A DNA stretch of 51,535 nt from Oscillospiraceae bacterium. Lineage in GTDB: Bacteria; Bacillota; Clostridia; Oscillospirales; Ruminococcaceae. Below the pieces are notes generated by a model, which was not told the origin of the DNA, did not search any database, and saw only the letters and a program-made list of their open reading frames with translations. The translations under genes were made by a program, and so were the position numbers. This document shows positions 40,708 through 48,815 of this stretch, piece by piece (position 1 is the first letter of the stretch; the number at the start of each line of letters is the position of its first letter). The stretch covers positions 1 to 51,535 of the forward strand of contig JAGZUF010000019.1 of assembly GCA_018380115.1 (NCBI GenBank), given 5' to 3'.

Positions 40708-41241
40708 ATGTCGAACATCTGGCACGATATGAACCCCTCGCGCATCAGCCCGGACGACTTTATCGCCGTCATTGAAATTGAGAAGGGCTCGAAGAAAAAA
40801 TATGAGCTGGACAAGGAGACGGGCCACATCATTCTGGACCGCATCCTGTATACCTCCACCCATTACCCGGCCAACTACGGCCTTATTCCGCGCACCTATG
40901 CCGACGACGGCGACCCGCTGGACGTGCTGGTGCTCTCCAGCGAGACCATCGCCCCGCTCAGCCTGGTGCGGTGCTACCCCATCGGCGTCATCACCATGCT
41001 GGACCAGGGCAAGATGGATGAAAAAATCATCGCCATCCCCTTCAACGACCCCACCTACAATACCTATACGGATATCTCCCAGCTGCCCAGCCACATCTTC
41101 TCCGAGATGCGCCACTTCTTCAGCGTATATAAAAACCTGGAGGGTAAGGACACCGTGGTGAACGAAGAGCAGGGCCCGGATGAGGCAAAGCGCATTATCC
41201 AGAACTGCCTGGACGCATACATCGAAAAATTTTGCCGGTAA
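40708..41241 (+). CDS. ppa: family I inorganic pyrophosphatase
   Basis: Hydrolyses pyrophosphate to two phosphates. The 177-residue protein has the substrate lysines of KGSKKKYELDKETG, the ILYTSTHYPANYGLIPRTYADDGDPLDVLVL block with the metal-binding DxDPxD signature, and DEKIIAIPFNDP. This is the soluble, magnesium-dependent family rather than the CBS/DHH family common in Clostridia. AAGGAG precedes ATG 40708. A small membrane-protein gene follows 21 bases on. Confidence 0.95.
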   Translation: MSNIWHDMNPSRISPDDFIAVIEIEKGSKKKYELDKETGHIILDRILYTSTHYPANYGLIPRTYADDGDPLDVLVLSSETIAPLSLVRCYPIGVITMLDQGKMDEKIIAIPFNDPTYNTYTDISQLPSHIFSEMRHFFSVYKNLEGKDTVVNEEQGPDEAKRIIQNCLDAYIEKFCR

Positions 41242-41262
41242 CGGCGGGAAGGAAGCTGTGAA

Positions 41263-41400
41263 ATGAGAAAGGGAACAGCCTTCAGCCTTGTAGGCTTTAT
41301 TCTGGGCGCCGTGGGGGCCGTTGTGTCTGTCACGGCCATCGTGTTCAGCGCCGTGGGCGTGGTGCTGAATAAAAAATTCAGCCGCCCGCGCGTGCGCTGA
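41263..41400 (+). CDS. 45-residue single-span membrane protein
   Basis: A short gene with GGAAGGAAG 7-10 bases before ATG 41263, stop at 41398-41400. The product begins MRKGTAFSLVGFILG, is one long hydrophobic helix (~6-34, rich in Ala, Val, Gly) and ends in a basic tail (NKKFSRPRVR), so it should sit with its C-terminus in the cytoplasm. It lies 21 bases after ppa and directly before a strong terminator, so it is probably co-transcribed with ppa. No family recognised. Confidence 0.55.
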   Translation: MRKGTAFSLVGFILGAVGAVVSVTAIVFSAVGVVLNKKFSRPRVR

Positions 41401-41421
41401 AGGCGCAATACGCAGCCCGGC

Positions 41422-41454
41422 AGCCGGAAGAGAGCGTGCTCTTCCGGCTTTTTT
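41422..41454 (+). terminator. terminator of the ppa unit
   Basis: AGCCGGAAGAG pairs perfectly with CTCTTCCGGCT, followed by TTTTT. Confidence 0.92.
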
Positions 41455-41506
41455 CGCCGTGCGGCCCGCGCCGGGCCAAAAAGCCGTTTGAAAGGGGGCG
41501 CCGCCC

Positions 41507-42163
41507 ATGGAAAAACAGCCGCAGCGCCCCGTGCTGGGCGCGCTGGAGACGCAGCTCTCCTTCGAAGAGGCGCAAAGCCTGTGTGCCATGGAGGATATGC
41601 CCGTAGAGGCATTTTCCTTCACGGGCGGCGGTGCGCCGGGCGCACAGCTTGCCAAAAGCGAATGGCGCGGCTGTGCGCTGAAGGGCGTATGCCTGCGCGG
41701 GGCGGACCTGCGCGGCGCGTATTTCCGCGATGTTTCGTTTCTGAACTGCGATTTTGCCGGCGCAGCCCTGATAGGCGCCACGCTGCACAGGTGCGCGTTT
41801 GAGGGCTGCCGCCTTACGGGCGCAAATTTCAGCGCAGGGGCTCTGGCGGACGTTCGCTTTTTTGGCTGTGTGGCGCAGAGCGCCGCTTTTTCCGAATGCG
41901 GCATGAAGGCCGTGCTGTTCGAGCAGACAGACCTTTCCGGCGCCGCCTTTTGCGACATTGGCCTGCGGCGGCGCGCCGCGTTCGCATTCAAAGAGTGCAG
42001 CCTTGCAGGCGCGCAGTTTTTGCACACGCCGCTTGCGGGGCACAGCTTTGCCACCTGCAATATCGAGGGCATCTCGCTGGAGGGGCCCGAACTGCGCGGC
42101 GCACGCGTCACAGCGCTGCAGGCGTGCGGGCTGGCAAAGCTGCTGGGCGTCATCGTTGAATAG
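41507..42163 (+). CDS. pentapeptide-repeat protein
   Basis: A 218-residue protein dominated by A(D/N)LXX-type pentapeptide repeats from ~50 to ~200 (GVCLRGADLRGAYFRDVSF; NCDFAGAALIGATLHRC; LEGPELRGARV), which fold as a right-handed beta-helix. Some members mimic DNA and protect gyrase from quinolones; most have no known role. No membrane segment is seen. AAAGGGGGC precedes ATG 41507. It lies between the ppa terminator and rimM, with 42 bases to the latter. Confidence 0.85.
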   Translation: MEKQPQRPVLGALETQLSFEEAQSLCAMEDMPVEAFSFTGGGAPGAQLAKSEWRGCALKGVCLRGADLRGAYFRDVSFLNCDFAGAALIGATLHRCAFEGCRLTGANFSAGALADVRFFGCVAQSAAFSECGMKAVLFEQTDLSGAAFCDIGLRRRAAFAFKECSLAGAQFLHTPLAGHSFATCNIEGISLEGPELRGARVTALQACGLAKLLGVIVE

Positions 42164-42205
42164 CGCCGCCCTTTTAAGCCATCCAAAAAAACAGCAGGGG
42201 GCTGT

Positions 42206-42745
42206 ATGGTCATGAAAGCATATCTGGAAGCGGGGCAGTTCGTCACCACGCACGGCGTGGTGGGCGAATTGAAGCTGTACCCATGGGCCGACGGCCCGGA
42301 ATTTATCGCGCAGCTTCCGCGGCTGTATCCGGCGCCGCAGGGCGGCGCGCCGCTGGAAATTGAGCGCGTGCGCGCGCACAAGGGCATGTGCATCATAAAG
42401 CTGCGCGGGGTGGACGATATGGATGCCGCCCGCGCTTATATCGGCAAAACGGCCTATTTTGCCCGTACGGACGCAAGGCTGCCCGCGGGGCGCTATTTTG
42501 TGCAGGATATCATTGGCTGCGAGGTGCGCGACGCCGCCACGGGCGCCGTATACGGCACAGTGCGCGACATCACGCACCCCGCCGCGTCGGACGTGTATGC
42601 CATTCAGACGCCGCAGGGCGGGACGGTGCTGTTCCCGGCCGTGGCGGAATTTCTGGGCGAGCTGTGCCCGCAGGAGGGGTACGTCACCGTGCGGCCCATC
42701 CCCGGCATGTTCGACGGCGGGGAGGTGGATGCCGGTGCGGATTGA
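42206..42745 (+). CDS. rimM: ribosome maturation factor RimM
   Basis: A 179-residue, two-domain protein that helps 16S rRNA processing and 30S maturation by binding S19. The N-terminal domain has GQFVTTHGVVGELKLYPW, and the PRC-barrel domain has RYFVQDIIGCEV, GTVRDITHP, VLFPAVAEF. ATG 42206 and ATG 42212 are both possible after AGGGGG. Its 3' end overlaps trmD by 11 bases, the common rimM-trmD pairing. Confidence 0.93.
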   Translation: MVMKAYLEAGQFVTTHGVVGELKLYPWADGPEFIAQLPRLYPAPQGGAPLEIERVRAHKGMCIIKLRGVDDMDAARAYIGKTAYFARTDARLPAGRYFVQDIIGCEVRDAATGAVYGTVRDITHPAASDVYAIQTPQGGTVLFPAVAEFLGELCPQEGYVTVRPIPGMFDGGEVDAGAD

Positions 42746-43463
42746 CGTTGCCACCCTGTTCCCGGAGATATGCGAGGCGTTCATGGCGCAAAGCATCATT
42801 GGCCGCGCGCAGAAAAACGGCCGCATCGAGTTTCACGCCCACCAGATACGCGAGCACACGCTGAACAAGCAGCGCCAGGTGGACGATTACCCCTATGGCG
42901 GCGGCCCCGGCATGGTGATGCAGGCGCAGCCCATTTACGACTGCTGCGCCGCCGTTCTGCAGGCGGCGGCGGCCGAGGGCCGCGCCCGGCCGCATGTGGT
43001 GTTCATGACGGCGGGCGGCACGCCGCTTACCCAGCAGGTGTGCAAGCGCCTTGCCAAAGAGGAAAGCCTGCTTCTGGTGTGCGGGCATTATGAGGGCATT
43101 GACGAGCGCGTGATAGAGGCGCTGGCCGATGAAGAAATATCCATCGGCGACTATGTGCTCACCGGCGGCGAGCTGGCGGCGCTGGTGGTGGCGGACAGCG
43201 TGTTCCGCCTTCAGCCCGGCGTGCTGGCCTGCGCCGAGGGCTATGAGGACGAGAGCTTCTATTCCGGTCTTTTGGAGTACCCCCAGTACACCCGGCCGGA
43301 GGAATGGCACGGCATGCGCGTGCCGGACGTGCTGCTCAGCGGCCACCATGCAAATATCGGCGCATGGCGTGCGCAGCAGGCGCTGGCGCGCACGCGCATG
43401 CGCAGGCCGGACCTTTACGCCGCCTACCTTGCCCGACAGAAGGACGATGAAAGAAAGGGCTGA
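42735..43463 (+). CDS. trmD: tRNA (guanine-37-N1) methyltransferase
   Basis: A 242-residue SPOUT-fold methyltransferase that makes m1G37 in tRNA and prevents frameshifting. GTG 42735 gives the expected start MRIDVATLFPEI, 9 bases after GGAGG; ATG 42729 is the alternative. The knotted SAM site is seen in LLLVCGHYEGIDERVIE and ISIGDYVLTGGELAALV, and the C-terminal PQYTRPEEWHG and LLSGHHANI are typical. The start overlaps rimM's end, so the two are coupled. Confidence 0.95.
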   Translation: MRIDVATLFPEICEAFMAQSIIGRAQKNGRIEFHAHQIREHTLNKQRQVDDYPYGGGPGMVMQAQPIYDCCAAVLQAAAAEGRARPHVVFMTAGGTPLTQQVCKRLAKEESLLLVCGHYEGIDERVIEALADEEISIGDYVLTGGELAALVVADSVFRLQPGVLACAEGYEDESFYSGLLEYPQYTRPEEWHGMRVPDVLLSGHHANIGAWRAQQALARTRMRRPDLYAAYLARQKDDERKG

Positions 43464-43569
43464 ACAGCCCGTCTGCGGGCCGGAAAAACCGCATATTTTT
43501 TTGTTTGGGCCAAGAATTCTGTATAAACCGCAGAGGAAGTTGAAAACTAATTGGTGATACCGCACAAAG

Positions 43570-43592
43570 AACCGGAAAAAGAAGTTCCGGTT
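43570..43592. terminator. hairpin after trmD, weak terminator
   Basis: AACCGGAA and TTCCGGTT form a perfect 8-bp stem with a 7-base loop but almost no T-run. Confidence 0.35.
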
Positions 43593-43635
43593 TGATGGCA
43601 TGTTGCAGAAAATCGCAAAAGCTGTACGAAATTGT

Positions 43636-43665
43636 TTGACGAACCGTGAGGCAAAGGTATAGAAT
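43636..43665 (+). promoter_or_regulatory. ptsH promoter
   Basis: TTGACG (43636-43641) and TAGAAT (43660-43665) with an 18-base spacer. Confidence 0.6.
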
Positions 43666-43715
43666 GAGGGCAAAGCGTCAGCTGTCATTCACTGTGTTAG
43701 AAGGAGCGTTTGAAT

Positions 43716-43979
43716 ATGTTTGTGAAAGAAGTTACCGTCGAGAACCAGGTGGGGTTGCACGCGCGTCCCGCTACCTTCTTCATCCAGAAAGCGAATGAGT
43801 TCAAGTCTTCCATCTGGGTCGAAAAAGAAGAGCGCCGCGTGAACGCCAAAAGCCTGCTCGGCGTTTTGAGCCTGGGCATCGTGGGCGGCACCACCATCCG
43901 CATCATTGCAGACGGCGCAGATGAGCAGGCGGCCGTGGAGGGCCTGACTGAGCTGGTGAATTCCGGCTTCAGCGAATAA
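43716..43979 (+). CDS. ptsH: phosphocarrier protein HPr
   Basis: An 87-residue protein that carries phosphate from enzyme I to sugar-specific PTS components. His15 is in GLHARPATFF, and the regulatory Ser46 is in NAKSLLGVLSLGI, so both the PTS and catabolite-control (HPr kinase) functions seem possible; the paralog Crh, which lacks His15, is excluded. ATG 43716 is 8 bases after AAGGAG. It is a single-gene unit with its own promoter and terminator; enzyme I is not adjacent, unlike in many Firmicutes. Confidence 0.96.
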   Translation: MFVKEVTVENQVGLHARPATFFIQKANEFKSSIWVEKEERRVNAKSLLGVLSLGIVGGTTIRIIADGADEQAAVEGLTELVNSGFSE

Positions 43980-43998
43980 CCGAAAGGGCAAGTGAAAC

Positions 43999-44044
43999 GG
44001 CGGTGTGCGGCACCCGTGCAGGTGCGGCACGCCGCTTTATTTTT
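43999..44044 (+). terminator. terminator of ptsH
   Basis: GCGGTGTGCGGCACC pairs with GGTGCGGCACGCCGC, followed by TTTATTTTT. Confidence 0.88.
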
Positions 44045-44073
44045 GCCGGAACAGGGCGAAACGGGGCGAATAC

Positions 44074-45903
44074 ATGACAAAACAGCAGCTTTGGGAAAAG
44101 GCAAAAATGCTGCCGCTTCTGCCGGGGGTGTATATCATCCGCGACAAGGCGGGCGAAATCATCTATATCGGTAAGGCAAAGCGCCTGCGCACGCGTGTTT
44201 CACAGTATTTCCGCGAGGGTGTGCCGCATGACGCAAAGGTGACGAAGATGATAAGCCACGCGTTCGAGTTCGACGTCATCGTCACGCAGAGCGAGTTCGA
44301 GGCCCTTGTGCTGGAATGCAGCCAAATCAAGCAGCACAAGCCCAAGTACAACATTCTTTTGAAGGACGACAAGGGCTACAGCTATGTAAAGGTCACGCGT
44401 GAAAAGTGGCCGCGCCTTTCGGCGGCCCTGCAGAAGGACGATGAAAACGCCGATTACTACGGCCCCTTCACCTCCAGCTTTGCCGTGCGCGAAATGGTGG
44501 AGGCGGCGTCCGACGTGTTCCGCCTGCCGCGGTGCACGCGGCGCTTCCCGCAGGACATCGGCAAAGGGCGCCCGTGCCTGAACGCGCACATCGGCAAGTG
44601 CATGGCCGTGTGCTCGGGCAAAATACGCAATGAGGATTACCGCGAGGCCGTGGAAAGCGCCCTGCACATGATACGCCACGGCCAGGCGGATATTATGAAA
44701 ACGCTGAAGGCACGCATGGAGGACGCCGCCCAGCGCCTGGATTTCGAGCGCGCCGCCCTCATACGGGACCAGCTTGCCGCCATTGAAAAGGTAAGCCGCG
44801 GGCAGAAGGTGGTGCGCAGCGAGGTGGCCGAGCAGGACGTCATCGCCTTTGCGGGCTCTGCCAGCGCCGTGTGCGCGGCCATCCTGCGCTTCCGCGAAGG
44901 GCGCCTGGCCGATAAGCGCGAGTTTTTGTTCCACGACACGCAGGACATCGCCGCCCTGCGCGACGAATTTCTGCCGCGCTATTATCTGGAGGACACCGAG
45001 TTCATCCCCAAAAGCATTGCCGTGGACGAGGCGCCCGCGGGCGCGCAGCACCTGCAGCGCCTTTTGTCCGAGACAAAGGGCGTGAAGGTGCAGCTGTATG
45101 TGCCCCAGCGCGGCGATACGAAAAAGCTGGTGGATATGGCGCGCACCAACGCCTTCGAGCGCCTTGCGCGCGAGAGCGGGCGCTATGCGCGCGAGCAGCG
45201 TGCTTTGGACGAAACGGCCCATCTGCTGGGGCTTGCCGCGCCGCCGCAGGTGATAGAGAGCTACGACATTTCAAACTGGGGCGACGGAACCAGCGTGGCC
45301 GGCATGGTGGTGTTCGAGGGCGGCAAACCCAAAAAGGCGGGCTACCGCCGCTTCAAAATGCGCACGGTGCCCGGCACGGACGATTATGCCTCCATGGCCG
45401 AGACGCTGGCGCGCCGCGCCGCCGAGTATGAAAAGGGCACGAACAGCCAGTTCAAAATAAAGCCGGATCTGCTGCTTATCGACGGCGGGCGCGGGCAGGT
45501 GGCCGCCGTGTGCGCCGCGCTTGCGGGCACGCAGCTTGCGGGCGTGCCCGTGTTCGGCATGGTGAAGGACGCAAAGCACCGCACCCGCGGCCTTGTGGAC
45601 GCGGCCGGGCGCGAAATAACCCTTGCCCTGCACCGCGGGCCCTTCACCTTTATCACCTCCATTCAGGACGAGACGCACCGCTGGGCCAACGATTACCGCC
45701 GCAGGCTGCAAAAGGGCAGGGCCTATTCCTCCACGCTGGAGGCCGTGCCCGGCGTGGGCCCGGCCACGGCAAAGGCCCTGCTGGCCCACTTCAAAACAGT
45801 GGGCGCCGTGCGCGAGGCCCCGCTGGAAGAGCTGTGCGCGGCAAAGGGCGTTTCAAGGCGCGCCGCCGAGGCCGTGTGGAACGCCTTCCACGCTTCGCCT
45901 TGA
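44074..45903 (+). CDS. uvrC: excinuclease ABC subunit C
   Basis: A 609-residue nuclease that makes both cuts in nucleotide excision repair. Domains in order: GIY-YIG nuclease (~8-95; PGVYIIRDKAGEIIYIGKAKRLRTR), UVR motif (~205-240; MKTLKARMEDAAQRLDFERAALIRDQL), the RNase H-like endonuclease half (ESYDISNWGDGTSVAGMVVFEGG; LLLIDGGRGQV), and tandem helix-hairpin-helix at the end (AVPGVGPATAKALLAHF). ATG 44074 matches family starts though its ribosome site is weak. Confidence 0.96.
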   Translation: MTKQQLWEKAKMLPLLPGVYIIRDKAGEIIYIGKAKRLRTRVSQYFREGVPHDAKVTKMISHAFEFDVIVTQSEFEALVLECSQIKQHKPKYNILLKDDKGYSYVKVTREKWPRLSAALQKDDENADYYGPFTSSFAVREMVEAASDVFRLPRCTRRFPQDIGKGRPCLNAHIGKCMAVCSGKIRNEDYREAVESALHMIRHGQADIMKTLKARMEDAAQRLDFERAALIRDQLAAIEKVSRGQKVVRSEVAEQDVIAFAGSASAVCAAILRFREGRLADKREFLFHDTQDIAALRDEFLPRYYLEDTEFIPKSIAVDEAPAGAQHLQRLLSETKGVKVQLYVPQRGDTKKLVDMARTNAFERLARESGRYAREQRALDETAHLLGLAAPPQVIESYDISNWGDGTSVAGMVVFEGGKPKKAGYRRFKMRTVPGTDDYASMAETLARRAAEYEKGTNSQFKIKPDLLLIDGGRGQVAAVCAALAGTQLAGVPVFGMVKDAKHRTRGLVDAAGREITLALHRGPFTFITSIQDETHRWANDYRRRLQKGRAYSSTLEAVPGVGPATAKALLAHFKTVGAVREAPLEELCAAKGVSRRAAEAVWNAFHASP

Positions 45904-45928
45904 AAAACAGCGGGGTTCCTGTTAGAAT
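45900..45928 (+). promoter_or_regulatory. promoter of rsmD-coaD unit
   Basis: TTGAAA (45900-45905, overlapping the uvrC stop) and TAGAAT (45923-45928) with a 17-base spacer. Confidence 0.65.
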
Positions 45929-45995
45929 AAAATAGAAACGTATCCTGCGCCGCCGCTTCGCGCGGCAGGGCGCATTTCGTAAAAGGGAGGCAGCC

Positions 45996-46550
45996 ATGCG
46001 CATTATTGCAGGCACGGCGCGCGGCACCGCGCTGAAAACGCTGCCGGGCACGGACGTTACGCGCCCCACGGTGGCCCGTGTGAAAGAGGGCATGTTTAGC
46101 GCTGTGCAGTTCCTTGTGCCAGGCGCGCGCGTGCTGGACGCATTTGCAGGCTCTGGCCAGCTTGGGCTGGAGGCGCTCAGCCGCGGGGCGGCGTCGTGCG
46201 TTTTTCTGGACGAATCGCGCGCGGCTTGTGCCGTGGTGCGCGAAAACACCGCCGCCGCGCGGCTTGCCGAAAGGGCCCGCGTGCTGCAAACAAGCGCCGG
46301 GGCCTACCTTGCCGCCTGCCCGCAGACGTTCCACCTCATTCTGCTGGACCCGCCCTACCGCCGCGGCACCGTGGCGGCCATTCTGCCCGCCGCGGCGCGC
46401 GTGCTGGCGCCGGGCGGCGTGGTGCTGGCAGAGACAGAGTGCGGCGCGCAGCTGCCTGAGGCATGCGGCGCGCTTTGCCTGGCAAAGCAGTACCGGTACG
46501 GCACGGTGCTTGTCTCGAAGTACACGCTTTGTGCCGGGGACGGCCAATAG
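45996..46550 (+). CDS. rsmD: 16S rRNA (guanine-966-N2) methyltransferase
   Basis: A 184-residue Rossmann-fold methyltransferase acting on the 30S subunit. It starts MRIIAGTARG, continues RPTVARVKEGMFSAV, has the SAM motif VLDAFAGSGQLGLEALSRGA and the catalytic DPPY in HLILLDPPYRRG. AAAGGGAGG precedes ATG 45996. It is followed 22 bases on by coaD, the usual rsmD-coaD pair. Confidence 0.94.
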   Translation: MRIIAGTARGTALKTLPGTDVTRPTVARVKEGMFSAVQFLVPGARVLDAFAGSGQLGLEALSRGAASCVFLDESRAACAVVRENTAAARLAERARVLQTSAGAYLAACPQTFHLILLDPPYRRGTVAAILPAAARVLAPGGVVLAETECGAQLPEACGALCLAKQYRYGTVLVSKYTLCAGDGQ

Positions 46551-46572
46551 GCCGCGAAAAGGGGGAGACATC

Positions 46573-47070
46573 ATGCGCATCGCCATCTGCCCGGGTAGCT
46601 TCGACCCGGTGACGAAAGGCCATGTGGATATTATCGAGCGCACGGCAAAGCTGTTCGACAGGGTGGTGGCGCTGGTTGTCATCAACCCGGCAAAGCGCCC
46701 GTTCTTCACAGTGGAAGAGCGCACCGGTTTTCTGCGCCGCGCCACAGCGCACATCGGCAACGTCACGGTAGATTCCTACCAGGGCCTTCTGGCCGATTAT
46801 GCCCGCCATATGGGCGCGTGCACGCTTATCAAGGGCCTGCGCGCCGTGACGGATTTTGAGTTCGAGTTTCAGCAGGCGCTCACCAACAAAAAGCTGAACG
46901 CCGAGCTGGAGACAATGTTCGTCATCACCGATTCTCAATACATGTATCTGTCCTCCAGCATGGTCAAGCAGGTCGCCCAGTTCGGCGGCGATGTGACGGG
47001 CTTCCTGCCCGAGGTCATCCGCGAGGAAGTAGTGCGGCGCCTGAAACAGGGCCCAAAACAGGAGGTTTGA
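46573..47070 (+). CDS. coaD: phosphopantetheine adenylyltransferase
   Basis: The fourth step of coenzyme A synthesis: 4'-phosphopantetheine plus ATP to dephospho-CoA. The 165-residue enzyme has CPGSFDPVTKGHVDII with the TxGH nucleotidyl-transfer motif, LADYARHMGACTLIKGLRAVTDFE, and the YLSSSMVKQVAQFGGDV segment, where most homologs read SSS(L/M)VKE. AAAGGGGGAG precedes ATG 46573. Only 4 bases separate its stop from the coiled-coil gene. Confidence 0.96.
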   Translation: MRIAICPGSFDPVTKGHVDIIERTAKLFDRVVALVVINPAKRPFFTVEERTGFLRRATAHIGNVTVDSYQGLLADYARHMGACTLIKGLRAVTDFEFEFQQALTNKKLNAELETMFVITDSQYMYLSSSMVKQVAQFGGDVTGFLPEVIREEVVRRLKQGPKQEV

Positions 47071-47074
47071 ACAT

Positions 47075-47566
47075 ATGACCATCGACGAATTGCTGGACAT
47101 CATGGACGAGACGCTGGAGGAGGCCACCACCCTTCCGTTCACCGGCGGCAAGCGCATGGTGGATGTGGAGAAGGTGCGCGATATCATGGACGATATCCGC
47201 CTTTCCATGCCGCAGGAGATAAAGCAGGCCCGCGCCATTGTGGAAGACCGCGGCCGCATTGTGGACGACGCCAACAAAGAGGCCGAGGCCATCATCAAGC
47301 GCGCGGAAGAGCGCGCCCGCGCCATTGTGGCCGAGCAGGCCATTGTAAAGGCCGCCCAGCAGAAGGCCACCGAGATGCTGGCAAGCGCCCAGGCTCAAAG
47401 CCGCGAGATGCGCGCCACAGTCACCGGCTACTGCGAGAACATGCTGCGCCGCACGGAAGAGCAGCTTGCCCAAAGCCTGACAGATGTGAAAACGGTGCGC
47501 ACCACCCTGCGTCAGACCTCGACAAAGGGCTTTGCCGAAAAGCGCCAGCCGCGCGGCGAGAACTGA
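47075..47566 (+). CDS. coiled-coil protein encoded after coaD
   Basis: A 163-residue soluble protein, almost entirely helical. The central ~45-135 forms a long Ala/Glu/Arg-rich coiled coil (ARAIVEDRGRIVDDANKEAE; AIIKRAEERARAIVAEQAIV) like that of ATP synthase subunit b. No membrane helix is present. Homologs often follow coaD in Clostridia and are annotated only as ATPase-like or hypothetical; a role in division or envelope scaffolding, as for DivIVA-like proteins, is a guess. GGAGG lies before ATG 47075. Confidence 0.75.
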   Translation: MTIDELLDIMDETLEEATTLPFTGGKRMVDVEKVRDIMDDIRLSMPQEIKQARAIVEDRGRIVDDANKEAEAIIKRAEERARAIVAEQAIVKAAQQKATEMLASAQAQSREMRATVTGYCENMLRRTEEQLAQSLTDVKTVRTTLRQTSTKGFAEKRQPRGEN

Positions 47567-47569
47567 GGG

Positions 47570-47598
47570 TTGACAAAGCGTTCTTAATAGGATAAAAT
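47570..47598 (+). promoter_or_regulatory. perR promoter
   Basis: TTGACA (47570-47575) and TAAAAT (47593-47598) with a 17-base spacer, a near-consensus promoter starting right after the coiled-coil gene's stop. Confidence 0.8.
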
Positions 47599-47610
47599 CT
47601 CAATTAAGAA
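47581..47610. promoter_or_regulatory. operator-like inverted repeat, likely PerR autoregulation
   Basis: TTCTTAAT (47581-47588) and ATTAAGAA (47603-47610) are perfect reverse complements that straddle the -10 box. Arm sequences resemble, but do not match, the Per box TTATAAT-N-ATTATAA. A repressor bound here would block the promoter. Confidence 0.6.
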
Positions 47611-47629
47611 TACTGTAAGGAGGCCCGCT

Positions 47630-48049
47630 GTGGAAAGACGAAACACCATTCAAAAACAGCTTGTGCTGGAAGCGGTGGCACGGCTGCACAACCACCCCAC
47701 GGCCGAGCAGGTGTACGCCAAAGTTGTAAAAGAGCATCCCACCATCAGCAAAGCCACGGTGTACCGCAACCTTGCCAGCCTTTCAGAGGACGGCAGGCTG
47801 CGCCATCTGCCTATGCCCGCTGGGGCAGACAGGTTTGACCACCGCTTGGACGAGCACGCCCATATCGAGTGTATGGCGTGCGGCAGGCTGGACGATGTGG
47901 AATTTTCTGCAGGTGCGCCCGGCGGCGAGCTTGCCTCGCTGGATGCATTTGCCGAACAGGCCACTGGCTACACACAGGCGCAGCACACAGTGCTGTTCAC
48001 CGGTGTGTGCCCGGCGTGCGCCGCGCAGCGCGCGCTGCACAAAGCGTAA
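47630..48049 (+). CDS. perR: Fur-family peroxide regulator, PerR-like
   Basis: A 139-residue metal-dependent repressor. The winged helix is at ~8-75 (HPTAEQVYAKVVKEHPTISKATVYRNLASL), followed by the metal-sensing region RFDHRLDEHAHIECMACGRLDD and the second zinc pair in GVCPACAAQ. The HxH and Asp pattern fits PerR rather than Zur. GTG 47630 follows AAGGAGG. Its neighbour is rubrerythrin, a peroxide reductase, and its promoter carries an inverted repeat, so control of both by peroxide is likely. Confidence 0.85.
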   Translation: MERRNTIQKQLVLEAVARLHNHPTAEQVYAKVVKEHPTISKATVYRNLASLSEDGRLRHLPMPAGADRFDHRLDEHAHIECMACGRLDDVEFSAGAPGGELASLDAFAEQATGYTQAQHTVLFTGVCPACAAQRALHKA

Positions 48050-48078
48050 TTTTACGCAGAAATGCGCAAAATAAGGCA

Positions 48079-48121
48079 CCGGGGCCTGCCGGCGGGCGCT
48101 TTGCCCGGCGGTGCGCCCCGG
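48079..48121. other. G/C-rich hairpin between perR and rubrerythrin genes
   Basis: CCGGGGC (48079-48085) pairs with GCCCCGG (48115-48121), with CCGGCGGGC/GCCCGGCGG inside. There is no T-run, so it is not a classic terminator; it may stabilise the downstream rubrerythrin message. Confidence 0.45.
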
Positions 48122-48167
48122 CGCCGGGGAAGTTTATCTTAAAAATGAAGGAAAAGGAGAGATGGTC

Positions 48168-48704
48168 ATGAATCTGAAGGGTTCCAAAACAGAACAAAAC
48201 CTGTGGACGGCGTTTGCGGGCGAAAGCCAGGCGCGCAACAAGTACACCTATTACGCCTCTAAGGCAAAAAAAGAGGGCTATAACCAGATAGCCGCCATTT
48301 TTGAAGAGACGGCCGGCAACGAGAAAGAGCATGCGAAAATCTGGTTCAAGCTGCTGCACGACGGCATGCCCGACACTGCCGCCAACCTGGTGGACGCCGC
48401 CGCGGGCGAGCATTACGAGTGGACGGATATGTACGCCGGCTTTGCCAAAACCGCCAAAGAGGAAGGCTTTGACAAAATTGCCTGGCTGTTTGAGGCCGTG
48501 GGCAAAATTGAAAAAGAGCACGAAGAGCGTTATCTGGCGCTGAAGGCCTCGCTGGACGCGGGCACCGTGTTCGCCCGCGAGACAGAGCAGGTGTGGGTGT
48601 GCACCAACTGCGGCCATGTGCATATCGGCACGCACGCCCCCGAGGTGTGCCCCGTGTGCGAGCATCCGCAGGCTTACTTCGTCATTCAGAAAAAGAATTA
48701 TTGA
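48168..48704 (+). CDS. rbr: rubrerythrin
   Basis: A 178-residue non-haem di-iron peroxidase that reduces hydrogen peroxide in anaerobes. The four-helix domain supplies Glu/His ligands in FAGESQARNKYTYYA, EETAGNEKEHAKIW, and VGKIEKEHEERYL, and the C-terminal rubredoxin-like centre has CTNCGHVH...CPVCEHPQAYF. ATG 48168 is 8 bases after AAGGAG; ATG 48162 is too close. It lies just downstream of perR and is probably part of its regulon, perhaps also read from the perR promoter. Confidence 0.96.
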   Translation: MNLKGSKTEQNLWTAFAGESQARNKYTYYASKAKKEGYNQIAAIFEETAGNEKEHAKIWFKLLHDGMPDTAANLVDAAAGEHYEWTDMYAGFAKTAKEEGFDKIAWLFEAVGKIEKEHEERYLALKASLDAGTVFARETEQVWVCTNCGHVHIGTHAPEVCPVCEHPQAYFVIQKKNY

Positions 48705-48783
48705 GCATCAAGTGCTCCAAGGCGCGTGGATAAAAGAAAGCGCCGTTTCGGCTGACGCTTTTGGCGCCCGATGCACGCAAAAA

Positions 48784-48815
48784 GCCCGGCAAGCTGTCAA
48801 GCTTGCCGGGCTTTT
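48784..48815. terminator. bidirectional terminator after rubrerythrin
   Basis: GCCCGGCAAGC pairs perfectly with GCTTGCCGGGC, with A residues before and TTTT after. Confidence 0.88.

Noticed and set aside
40387..42396. 669-residue minus-strand frame opposite ppa and the pentapeptide gene
   Set aside because: Crosses several real genes and a terminator; composition typical of a shadow frame.
43716..43979. Crh (catabolite repression HPr) instead of HPr
   Set aside because: His15 is present; Crh lacks it.
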